Positions 33,648 through 44,724 of a stretch of 46,465 bases of DNA are shown here, in pieces. The position numbers were made by a program, and so were the translations under genes. The notes below the pieces were generated by a model. It saw only the letters and a list, made by a program, of their open reading frames with translations, had not been told where the DNA came from and made no database searches. This DNA is from Prado023 sp039812125 (GTDB lineage: Bacteria; Actinomycetota; Actinomycetes; S36-B12; CAIYMF01), in assembly GCA_039812125.1 (NCBI GenBank), contig JBDHZV010000009.1:1-46465 (forward strand), given 5' to 3'. Numbering within the stretch: the stretch's first letter is position 1; the number at the start of each line of letters is the position of its first letter.

Positions 33648-33773
33648 GGTGGTCCTCTCCCGCCGCGGCCGCGGCGTGCCCAGGATGGGGTCGGCCCCCG
33701 TCCCGGGCGTTGGACTACCCCCGGTGCGCCCCGGCATACCCCCGGGCCCTCGGGCACGGTCGGCCGGTCCGAC

Positions 33774-34610
33774 TCAGGTCGAGGAGAGCACCCCGGTCGC
33801 CAGCAGCCCGCCGATCACCAGGGCCAGCCCGATGCGGTAGGGGATGAACACCGAGATGGAGTGGTGGGCCACCAGGCGCAGCAGCCACGCGATCGCCGCG
33901 TAGGCGACGAAGAAGCTGACCAGGGTGCCGACCACCGTCGCCGGCCACCCGACCGACCCGCTGATGGCGTCGGCCTCGGTCACGACCTGGTACAGCCCCG
34001 CTGCGGTCAGGGCCGGGATGGACAGGAAGAACGACATGCGCGTGGCGGCGACGCGATCGAGGTTGCGGAACAGCCCTGCACTGATCGTGGCGCCGGAGCG
34101 GGAGATGCCGGGGATGAGCGCGACGCACTGCAGCAGTCCCATGACCAGGGCGTCGGTGAGCGTGACGTCGTTCTCCCCCCGGTCCTGCCGGCCCACCCGC
34201 TCGGCGGCCCACATCACCGCGCTCCACACGATCAGCGCCGCCACCACGAACCACAGGTTGCGCAGCGGCCCGGCGACGATGTCCTTGCCGAGGAACCCCA
34301 CGATCCCGATGGGGATCGAGCCGATGATCACGTACCACGCGAACCGGTACCCCTGCTCCGAGCGTGCCGGGGCGTGCGCGAGACCGCGGAACCAGGCCAT
34401 GGCCAGCCGCACGATGTCGGCCCAGAAGTACACGAGCACGGCGGCGATCGCGCCGACCTGGATGACCGCGGTGAACGCGGTGACGCCGGGATCGTCGATC
34501 GGCAGCCCCATGACCCCCTCGGCCACGGTGAGGTGGCCGGTGGAGGACACCGGGAGGAACTCGGTGAGCCCCTCGATGATGCCCAGGATGATGGCCTGCA
34601 GGAGGGTCAC
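33774..34610 (-). CDS. uppP: Undecaprenyl-diphosphatase
   Basis: Membrane phosphatase (BacA/UppP) that recycles undecaprenyl pyrophosphate to the monophosphate carrier for wall synthesis; extra copies confer bacitracin resistance. 278 residues with eight or so membrane segments and both active-site motifs, EGLTEFLPVSSTGHL at 13-27 and PGISRSGATISAGLF. GTG start at 34610; a -10-like TACACT is at 34653-34658 on the minus strand. Confidence 0.95.
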   Translation of the reverse strand: MTLLQAIILGIIEGLTEFLPVSSTGHLTVAEGVMGLPIDDPGVTAFTAVIQVGAIAAVLVYFWADIVRLAMAWFRGLAHAPARSEQGYRFAWYVIIGSIPIGIVGFLGKDIVAGPLRNLWFVVAALIVWSAVMWAAERVGRQDRGENDVTLTDALVMGLLQCVALIPGISRSGATISAGLFRNLDRVAATRMSFFLSIPALTAAGLYQVVTEADAISGSVGWPATVVGTLVSFFVAYAAIAWLLRLVAHHSISVFIPYRIGLALVIGGLLATGVLSST

Positions 34611-34669
34611 GATGCCTGCTCCCGTCCGTCCGCGTGGATCCGCACGGACATCAGTGTAAGTCGGGCGAA

Positions 34670-34700
34670 ACCCCCCGCCCGCCGGTCCGGGGCGGGGGGT
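34670..34700 (-). terminator. Terminator of the treS-pep2 gene
   Basis: Perfect 11-bp arms ACCCCCCGCCC (34670-34680) and GGGCGGGGGGT (34690-34700), 9-base loop, followed on the minus strand by TTT. It sits 12 bases after the stop codon. Confidence 0.6.
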
Positions 34701-34711
34701 GCCCGGTCAGC

Positions 34712-38185
<3,474 letters not shown>

Positions 38186-38512
38186 GTCGGATCCTTCCTG
38201 GTCACCGCGGCGGGTCCCGTCGGGGCACGGGCACGTGGGGGGGACGGGCTCGTCGGGGGCCGAGGTGGCGTTCACCCTACTCAGGGTTGCCGCGGCCGTC
38301 CCGATGGCGGTCGAGGCGCCCGCCACGCCGGTCCGGTCGGGTGCCGGGCGGTCGTCAGGGCACGCCGGGGCGCGATCCGGGCCGCCTGGATCGCCCCCAT
38401 CCGGGGCCGGAAGGGGCCTGGAACCGGCCCCGCTGGGGCATGGCCTCCCCGTCCGGTGGACGCCCGCGCGACGATGTGCAGGATTGGGGTCGGGAATCCG
38501 AAGGGAGCCAGG
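38186..38512. promoter_or_regulatory. Divergent promoter region of treS-pep2 and amylosucrase genes
   Basis: 327 bases without a gene. A possible minus-strand -10 TAGGGT lies at 38274-38279 for treS. No convincing plus-strand promoter or operator is seen. The region is GC-rich and has several GGCC-rich inverted stretches (for example around 38400-38440) that I could not resolve into one clear site. Confidence 0.4.
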
Positions 38513-40471
38513 ATGTCAGTGCTGGATCAGGCGGCCGGGTCCGCCGTGGGCACCACCCGACCGCGGGCCGGGACCCCGGAGGAGCTGCGCCAGCGGCTGT
38601 CCGACGTCCTGGCCGGTGAGGCCGACGCCGGAGATGTCCTTGCCCGGTGGGACCGGTGGTCCGACGACCTGCTGACGGCGCTGCCGCTGGTGTACCCGCA
38701 GCCTGGTGTCGCCGAGCGCATCGTCGACCTGATCGCCGCGGGGCACGCCGCCCGTCGGCAGGTCCTGCGCGACCGCGACCGCGACCGGGTGCTCTCGCCG
38801 GACTGGTTCCAGCGGCCGGACGCGGTGGGCTACGCGTGCTACGCCGACCGGTTCGCCGGGACGCTGAGCGGCGTGGCCGAGCGCATCGGCTACCTGAGCG
38901 AGCTGGGCGTCACCTACCTGCACCTGATGCCGCTGCTCAAGCCCCGGCCGGGCGAGAACGACGGCGGCTACGCGGTCATGGACTACGGCCAGGTGCGCGA
39001 GGACCTGGGCACGATGTCGGACCTGGCTGACCTGGCGGACCGGCTCCACGAGGCGGGGATCTCGCTGACCCTCGACCTGGTCCTGAACCACGTCGCCGCC
39101 GAGCACGCGTGGGCCCAGGCGGCGCGGGCCGGCGACCGCAAGTACCGCGACTACTTCTACGTGTACCCGGACCGGGAGATCCCGGACCAGTACGAGCGCT
39201 CCCTGCCGGAGGTGTTCCCGGACTTCGCGCCGGGCAACTTCACCTGGGACGACCAGGCCGGGGGCTGGGTGTGGACGACGTTCAACTCCTGGCAGTGGGA
39301 TGTCAACTGGACCAACCCGGACGTGCTCTGCGAGTACCTCGGGATCGTGCTGAACCTGGCCAACCACGGCGTGGACTGCCTGCGCCTGGATGCCATCGCC
39401 TTCCTGTGGAAGCGGATGGGCACCGACTGCCAGAACCAGCCGGAGGTGCACGCCATCACGCAGGTGATGCGCGCCGTGGCCCACATCGGGGCGCCCTCGC
39501 TGATCTTCAAGGCCGAGGCGATCGTCGCCCCCAGCCAGCTGGTCGCGTACCTGGGCCGGGGCCCGCGGGCCGGGCGGGTCTCCGACATCGCCTACCACAA
39601 CTCCCTGATGGTCCAGATCTGGTCGGCCCTGGCTGCCCGGGACGCGCGCCTGCTGGCGGTGGCGATGTCGCGGTTCGACGACATCCCGACGACCACCGGG
39701 TGGGCGACGTACCTGCGCTGCCACGACGACATCGGCTGGGCGATCGACGACGCGGACTGCGCGGCCATCGGGTGGTCCGGCTGGGCGCACCGCGGGTTCC
39801 TGTCGGAGTTCTTCATCGGCGCCCACCCGTCCTCGTTCGCCGAGGGCATGGCGTTCCAGGAGAACCCCGCCACCGGCGACCGGCGCATCTCCGGGACGGC
39901 GGCCAGCCTCGCCGGGCTGGGCACGGCGCGTGGCTCCGGGCAGCGGCGCACCGCGATCGACCGCATCCTGCTGGGCTACGCGATGGTGTTCGGCTTCGGC
40001 GGCATCCCGTTGATCTTCATGGGCGACGAGCTCGCGCTGCGCAACGACGACGACTTCTGGAAGGTCGCCGAGCACGCCGACGACAACCGCTGGCTGCACC
40101 GGCCCGTCATGCCGTGGGACGTCGCAGACCTGCGCCACGAGCCGCGCACGGACGCCGGCCGCACGTACGCGGGGCTGCGCCACCTCATCGAGGTGCGCCG
40201 CAGCCTGGAGTCGCTGCACGCCTCGGTGCCCACCCGGGTCTACCCGACCAGCCAGCCGGCGGTCGTGCAGTTCGTGCGCAAGCACCCGGCCGGCGACATC
40301 GTGCAGGTCTACAACGTCTCCGACAGCACCGTGGCCATCCCCGCCTGGGAGATCCACCAGCACGGCGAGGACCTGGTCCACGACCGGCTCACCGACCGGG
40401 AGGTCGCTCCCGTCGACGGCAGCCACATCCTGCGCCCCTACACCGCGTGGTGGCTGACCCGGCCGGACTGA
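38513..40471 (+). CDS. Amylosucrase (GH13_4)
   Basis: Transfers glucose from sucrose to a growing alpha-1,4-glucan, releasing fructose; no nucleotide sugar is needed. 652 residues, the usual length. An N-terminal helical domain (about 1-90), then the barrel with YADRFAGTLSGVAERIGYL, GGYAVMDYGQVREDLGT, nucleophile D293 (LRLDAIAFLWK), acid E335 (FKAEAIV) and RCHDDIGW at 402-409, a motif typical of amylosucrases; then domain C. Close family members include sucrose hydrolases, which cannot be excluded. The ATG at 38513 has AAGGGAG upstream. Divergent from treS-pep2. Confidence 0.88.
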   Translation: MSVLDQAAGSAVGTTRPRAGTPEELRQRLSDVLAGEADAGDVLARWDRWSDDLLTALPLVYPQPGVAERIVDLIAAGHAARRQVLRDRDRDRVLSPDWFQRPDAVGYACYADRFAGTLSGVAERIGYLSELGVTYLHLMPLLKPRPGENDGGYAVMDYGQVREDLGTMSDLADLADRLHEAGISLTLDLVLNHVAAEHAWAQAARAGDRKYRDYFYVYPDREIPDQYERSLPEVFPDFAPGNFTWDDQAGGWVWTTFNSWQWDVNWTNPDVLCEYLGIVLNLANHGVDCLRLDAIAFLWKRMGTDCQNQPEVHAITQVMRAVAHIGAPSLIFKAEAIVAPSQLVAYLGRGPRAGRVSDIAYHNSLMVQIWSALAARDARLLAVAMSRFDDIPTTTGWATYLRCHDDIGWAIDDADCAAIGWSGWAHRGFLSEFFIGAHPSSFAEGMAFQENPATGDRRISGTAASLAGLGTARGSGQRRTAIDRILLGYAMVFGFGGIPLIFMGDELALRNDDDFWKVAEHADDNRWLHRPVMPWDVADLRHEPRTDAGRTYAGLRHLIEVRRSLESLHASVPTRVYPTSQPAVVQFVRKHPAGDIVQVYNVSDSTVAIPAWEIHQHGEDLVHDRLTDREVAPVDGSHILRPYTAWWLTRPD

Positions 40472-40530
40472 TCGGCCGGACTGATCCGCGGGTTGCCTGA
40501 CCCGGCCGGGCTGACCCGGCTGGGCTGACC
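40455..40530. repeat. Imperfect short tandem repeats after the amylosucrase gene
   Basis: Four degenerate copies of a unit like TGACCCGGCCGG(A/G)CTGA span the stop codon and the following bases. They make spurious stops in several frames. The rest of the 236-base gap to 40708 holds no other feature I can support. Confidence 0.45.
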
Positions 40531-40707
40531 CAGGAAGGCCGCCCGGACGCTCGGCGGGTCGGGCGCATCGGGCTGCGCGGGCCGCAAGGTCCATCCGACC
40601 CTTCCGGCACGGGCGTCGGGTGCGTAGCGTGGACGGTGCAAGGCCGCCGCACACCAGCGCCGCGCCGGGCGCCCGGCGCGGGGTGCGGCCCGAGGGAAGG
40701 AACGACG

Positions 40708-40911
40708 ATGCCCGCACCTGATCCCACCGCACCGGAGGTCAAGGCCCTGCTCCACGAGGGGTACAGCCTTGACGAGCTGCGCACCGAGCTCGCCCACCAG
40801 GAGTCCCGTCTCGTCGATGAGGCGTCCGGGTTCGACGACGACGCGCGCCATATCGTCACCACCTGGATCAACGCGCTGAAGGGCGAGATCGAGCGCCGGA
40901 CCGCGGCCTGA
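40708..40911 (+). CDS. Small conserved-looking acidic/helical protein, unknown function
   Basis: 67 residues, mostly helical, with a DELRTELAHQESRLVDEASGFDDDARHIVTTWINALKGEIERR core that may form a helical hairpin. No cysteine, signal or membrane segment. GGGAAGG lies eight bases before the ATG. Family not recognised. Confidence 0.6.
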   Translation: MPAPDPTAPEVKALLHEGYSLDELRTELAHQESRLVDEASGFDDDARHIVTTWINALKGEIERRTAA

Positions 40912-40937
40912 CCGCCGCGGCTGGTGCCGTGGGTGCC

Positions 40938-41165
40938 TCAGGAGGCCTTGACGGCTCGCTTGAAGTAGGTGCTCATCTTGGCGTCGGCCGCACCGCGCAG
41001 CTCGGCCAGCGCGAGGGCGGAAGCCTTGCTCACACTCTCGGGCTGGCCGTCCTTGGTGAAGCGCGCGAGGGCCTCGCCGTACTTGCCCTCCGCGGACTGC
41101 CAGTCCGCGTACGCCTTGGCGATCTTGTCGTCCCGGGACTTGCTGTCGTCCTTGCTCTTGGCCAC
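40938..41165 (-). CDS. Small charged helical protein, unknown function
   Basis: 75 residues, Lys/Asp/Ala-rich (starts MAKSKDDSKSRDDK), probably one or two helices, no cysteine. It starts with GTG and no ribosome site, but a -10 box TACGAT (41172-41177) lies six bases upstream, so the message is probably leaderless. Convergent with the 67-residue gene. Function not recognised. Confidence 0.6.
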   Translation of the reverse strand: MAKSKDDSKSRDDKIAKAYADWQSAEGKYGEALARFTKDGQPESVSKASALALAELRGAADAKMSTYFKRAVKAS

Positions 41166-41171
41166 GGCCGG

Positions 41172-41177
41172 ATCGTA
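41172..41177 (-). promoter_or_regulatory. -10 box giving a leaderless transcript
   Basis: Minus-strand TACGAT six bases before the GTG at 41165. The -35 region is weak. Confidence 0.45.
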
Positions 41178-41343
41178 GGGCCTGAAGGTGAACAGGGATA
41201 CCCCGCCGGGCGGTCAGCCTCGATCAGCTCGCGTCGACCAGCGTTCCCCAGATCGTGACCTTGGTTTCACGTCCGGGAAATATGGGGAGCCTACGGTCAG
41301 TGGCAGGAGTGGCACTGCCGACGTGAGGAGGTTCCCCGCGCCG

Positions 41344-42111
41344 ATGGACCTGAATCGTGAATACCACCGCTGGCACAGCCCCAACCTCGGGCGCGACATG
41401 GAGATGCTGGTCTTCGGCCATGCCGGGGCCAAGGTCCTCGTGTTCCCCACGCGAGCGGCCCGGTTCGACGAGTACGAGAGCCTGCGCATCGTGGACACCC
41501 TGCGCGACCGCATCGATGCCGGCGAGATGCAGCTGTTCTGCGTCGACAGCATCGACGCGGAGAGCTTCTACGCCGACTGGGTCCGACCCGAGGACCGGGT
41601 GGTCCGCCACCTGCAGTACGAGCGGTACCTCATCGACGAGGTGCTGCCGTTCATGCACCGGCGCAACGACAACCCCGTGACGATCGCCCACGGCTGCTCC
41701 ATGGGGGCCTTCCATGCCGCCAACCTGGCCTTCCGGCACCCGCACCGGTTCCAGAAGCTCGTCGCGTTCTCCGGTCGCTACGACCCCACCCTGAGCGTGG
41801 AGAGCTTCCGGGACCTGCTGGACGGCCACCGCGACGAGAAGGTCTTCGCCAACAGCCCCGTGAAGTACCTGCCCTACGTGCGGGGCTGGCGGCTGCGGGC
41901 GCTGCGTCGCATGGAGATCGTCCTGGTCATCGGTCGCGAGGATCCCTTCCTGGAGAACAACTACCGGCTGAGCCAGATCCTGACCACGCTCGGGGTCCCG
42001 CACACCCTGGAGGAATGGGACGAGCGCGCCCATCGCGGGTACTACTGGCGCCGGATGGCGCCGGCATACCTGCGGGGGCTGACCCGCGAGCCCGAGCGAC
42101 TGGCGTCCTAG
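41344..42111 (+). CDS. Alpha/beta-hydrolase, putative esterase family
   Basis: 255-residue cytosolic serine hydrolase of the esterase D / PF00756 type. Nucleophile elbow GCSMG with Ser119 and the following FHAANLAFRHPHRFQKLVAFSGRYD; the acid is probably the Asp in VIGREDPFLEN, and the base the His in DERAHRGYYWRRM. No signal peptide, so it is not an exported mycolyltransferase despite the shared fold. The start at 41344 gives MDLNREYHRW; AGGAGG lies 12 bases upstream, which is long, and a GTG at 41322 is an in-frame alternative. Substrate unknown. Confidence 0.8.
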   Translation: MDLNREYHRWHSPNLGRDMEMLVFGHAGAKVLVFPTRAARFDEYESLRIVDTLRDRIDAGEMQLFCVDSIDAESFYADWVRPEDRVVRHLQYERYLIDEVLPFMHRRNDNPVTIAHGCSMGAFHAANLAFRHPHRFQKLVAFSGRYDPTLSVESFRDLLDGHRDEKVFANSPVKYLPYVRGWRLRALRRMEIVLVIGREDPFLENNYRLSQILTTLGVPHTLEEWDERAHRGYYWRRMAPAYLRGLTREPERLAS

Positions 42112-42144
42112 GACCTGGCGACCGGGCGGGCCGACCGGCGTGGA

Positions 42145-42858
42145 TCAGGCGCCCAGGGCGTCGGCGAGCGCGGCGAGCGTGGGAAAGGTCCAGTCCGGGG
42201 TCACCCGTGCCGGGGGCGGCGGCGTGGCGCCCCAGCCGGGCCGGTCGTGGCGCCGGTCGATCCACGCCGTGCGCAGCCCCGCCGCCCGGGCTGGCACGTG
42301 GTCGTGGAACAGGCTCTGGGCCACGTGCACCAGGCCCTCCGCCGGGATCCCCAGCGCCGCCACCTCGGCACGCAGGATGGCGAAGCCGCGGGGCGCGGGC
42401 TTGTAGGCCCCCACGTCCTCGGCGGTGATCACCCGGGTGAACCCCACCCCCAGCCGGGCGCTCGACCCGGCGAACGAGGCCCGGTCGACGTTGGACAGCA
42501 CGAGCAGCGGCACGCGCGCCGCCAGCCGGGTCAGGGCGTCCGGTGAGTCCGGGAAGGCCGGCCAGGCCGGGACCGAGGTGGCCAGGGCGCGGGCCTGGGT
42601 GTCGTCCACCGGCGCGCCGAGCCGGGAACCGATCCCGCGCATGGTGCGCTGCAGGATCGCCGGGTATGGCTCGTGGGGGTGGTCCCGCTCGGCGGCGGTC
42701 TCGGCCTCGGCGTGCGCGGCCAGCAGGTCGTCGTCGCTGGCGGTCAGGTGCCAGCGGGAGGCCCACGGCCGCAGCACGGCGAGGATCCCGCGCTCCCAGT
42801 CGATGAGGGTCCCGTAGCAGTCGAAGCTGAGTGCCTGCACCCCGGTGATCGTCGCCAC
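42145..42858 (-). CDS. HAD-superfamily hydrolase, haloacid dehalogenase type II-like
   Basis: 237 residues. Motif I is SFDCYGTLIDWE with nucleophile Asp13, using the DxYGT form typical of L-2-haloacid dehalogenases rather than the DxDxT of phosphatases. Motif II is the Ser of LVLSNVD and motif III the Lys of GAYKPAPRGF. True dehalogenase activity is not proven by this. The start is a GTG at 42858. It is convergent with the esterase gene (33-base gap) and divergent from scrA. Confidence 0.83.
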   Translation of the reverse strand: MATITGVQALSFDCYGTLIDWERGILAVLRPWASRWHLTASDDDLLAAHAEAETAAERDHPHEPYPAILQRTMRGIGSRLGAPVDDTQARALATSVPAWPAFPDSPDALTRLAARVPLLVLSNVDRASFAGSSARLGVGFTRVITAEDVGAYKPAPRGFAILRAEVAALGIPAEGLVHVAQSLFHDHVPARAAGLRTAWIDRRHDRPGWGATPPPPARVTPDWTFPTLAALADALGA

Positions 42859-42963
42859 GGGCCCATCCCATCGCGCCAGCGCCGCGCTGCCCGCGTGGCA
42901 CCGTCGGCGTGTCGCCGAGTGCCACTAGCATCGGGGCCGTCCCGCCGCCATGTTGCCGCATTG

Positions 42964-42978
42964 TGGTAAGCGTTTCCA
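42964..42978. promoter_or_regulatory. LacI-family-type operator upstream of scrA
   Basis: TGGTAAGCGTTTCCA: half-sites TGGTAA and TTTCCA around GCG, matching in 5 of 6 positions. It resembles the operators of LacI/GalR sugar repressors. It lies 162 bases before scrA in a 281-base gap, so a ScrR-type repressor encoded elsewhere is likely. Confidence 0.5.
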
Positions 42979-43078
42979 GCGACCGGCCGTGCTCAGCGGA
43001 CCTCAGGCTGGACTGTTGAAGAATCCATCCGCGTGGGTTTTCTGCCATCCTCGAATCACGCCAGCGAGGGAGCTGGTC

Positions 43079-43115
43079 GGACCGGAGAAGTCCCGGGGCC
43101 ATTCGGGACCGGTCC
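43079..43115 (+). promoter_or_regulatory. Hairpin in the scrA leader
   Basis: GGACCGG (43079-43085) pairs with CCGGTCC (43109-43115), and TCCCG (43091-43095) with CGGGA (43104-43108), leaving an AGAAG bulge on the 5' side and an 8-base loop. It ends 24 bases before the scrA start. It could modulate translation or be an antiterminator target; no terminator is visible beside it. Confidence 0.4.
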
Positions 43116-43139
43116 ACGAACGCTAGGGAGGCGTGAAGG

Positions 43140-44633
43140 ATGGACTACAAGGGGATCGCCGAACAGATCCTTGAAGATGTGGGCGGGCCGGGCAACATCG
43201 CCAGTGCCGCACACTGCGCGACGCGGCTGCGCCTGGTCCTCAACGACGAGTCGAAGGCCGACAAGAAGAAGGTCGAGCAGATCGCGGCGGTTGCCGGGTC
43301 GTTCACCGCCGGTGGCCAGTACCAGATCATCCTGGGGCCCGGCACCGTGGGCAAGGTGTTCGAGGAGTTCCAGAAGCTGACCGGCATCAAGGAGGCGTCG
43401 ATCGCCGACGTCAAGGCGGCTGCCGCAGCCCACATGAACCCCGCTCAGCGGTTCGTGAAGATGATGTCCGACATCTTCGTCCCGCTGATCCCGGCCCTGG
43501 TGGCCTCCGGCCTGATGATGGGTCTGTACAACGTCCTGACCCAGAAGGGCCTGTTCGGCGACACCGCGCTGATCGAGCACTTCGGCCAGGCCGCGGACCT
43601 CGCGGACATGATCATCACGTTCGCCAACGCGGCGTTCGTCTTCCTGCCCATCCTGATCGCGATCAGCGCGGCCCGGGTGTTCGGGGCGAACATCTACCTC
43701 GGTGCCGTCGTCGGCATGATCATGGTGCACCCGGCGCTGCTGAACGCCTGGACCCAGGGCTCCGTGGAGGAGATCCCGTCCTGGGTGCTGTTCGGCTGGC
43801 ACATCGACAAGATCGGCTACCAGGGCACCGTCCTGCCGGTGCTGGTGGCGGTCTGGGTCCTGGCCAAGGTCGAGAACTGGTTCCACAAGCGGATGCCCAC
43901 CGTGCTCGACACGCTGCTCACCCCGCTGTTCTCCGTGCTGGTCACCGGTTTCGCGACGATCCTGGTCATCGGCCCGGTCATGCGCCTGGTGGGCAACGGG
44001 GTCTCGGACTTCTTCGTCTGGCTGCTCGACTTCGGTGGCCCGGTGGCCGGGTTCATCATGGGTGGCACGTACTCGCTGCTGGTCCTGACCGGCCTGCACC
44101 ACTCGTTCCACGCGGTCGAGGCCGGCCTGCTGGCTGATCCGCAGTACCTGATCAACCCGCTGCTGCCGATCTGGTCGATGTCCAACGTCGCCCAGGGCGC
44201 CGCCTGCTTCGCCGCCTGGCTGCTCATCCGCAACCGCAACACCAAGATGAAGGACATCGCGATCCCGTCGACCGTGTCGGCCTTCCTCGGCATCACCGAG
44301 CCCGCGATCTTCGGTGTGAACCTGCGGCTGCTGACCCCGTTCCTGGCCGGCCTGCTCGGCGGTGGTTGCGGTGGTGCCTACATCGTGGGCATGGGCGTGG
44401 GCATGAAGGGCATCGGCGTCACCGGCATCCCGGGCCTGGCCCTGGTGGACTCCGCCGACATCCTCAACTACATCATCGGCTTCGCGATCGCAGTCGCGGT
44501 CGCCGTCGTGGCCACCTTCGCCATCTACAAGGCGCGGGGCTGGGCCAAGGAGGCCGAGGACGAGATGAACGAGGAAGAGGTCGAGGACGTCGCGATCGAG
44601 CGGGCCAAGGAGCTCGACAAGACGCTCTCCTGA
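43140..44633 (+). CDS. scrA: PTS sucrose-type EIIBC permease
   Basis: Membrane component of the phosphotransferase system that imports and phosphorylates sucrose to sucrose-6-phosphate. 497 residues: EIIB (about 1-85) with phosphocysteine C26 in SAAHCATRLRL, and EIIC (about 105-475) with about ten membrane segments, including IPALVASGLMMG, TGLHHSFHAVEAGLL and SAFLGITEPAIFGVN. There is no EIIA domain, so an EIIA-Glc-like protein encoded elsewhere must supply phosphate. Sucrose is inferred from family resemblance and the following scrB. Start ATG at 43140 with a GGGAGG at 43126-43131. Confidence 0.88.
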   Translation: MDYKGIAEQILEDVGGPGNIASAAHCATRLRLVLNDESKADKKKVEQIAAVAGSFTAGGQYQIILGPGTVGKVFEEFQKLTGIKEASIADVKAAAAAHMNPAQRFVKMMSDIFVPLIPALVASGLMMGLYNVLTQKGLFGDTALIEHFGQAADLADMIITFANAAFVFLPILIAISAARVFGANIYLGAVVGMIMVHPALLNAWTQGSVEEIPSWVLFGWHIDKIGYQGTVLPVLVAVWVLAKVENWFHKRMPTVLDTLLTPLFSVLVTGFATILVIGPVMRLVGNGVSDFFVWLLDFGGPVAGFIMGGTYSLLVLTGLHHSFHAVEAGLLADPQYLINPLLPIWSMSNVAQGAACFAAWLLIRNRNTKMKDIAIPSTVSAFLGITEPAIFGVNLRLLTPFLAGLLGGGCGGAYIVGMGVGMKGIGVTGIPGLALVDSADILNYIIGFAIAVAVAVVATFAIYKARGWAKEAEDEMNEEEVEDVAIERAKELDKTLS

Positions 44634-44639
44634 CCCCCA

Positions 44640-44675
44640 GTGCGCCCCCGGTCCTGTCCTGGACCGGGGGCGCAC
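44640..44675 (+). terminator. Strong intercistronic hairpin between scrA and scrB
   Basis: Perfect 15-bp arms GTGCGCCCCCGGTCC (44640-44654) and GGACCGGGGGCGCAC (44661-44675) with a 6-base loop, beginning seven bases after the scrA stop and ending 49 bases before scrB. There is no T-run, so it may be a partial terminator or an mRNA-stabilising stem that sets different levels of the two products. Confidence 0.6.
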
Positions 44676-44724
44676 GACCATCTGGACCCCGCACGTTGCC
44701 GACATCGAGAGAGGATTGCGCCCC

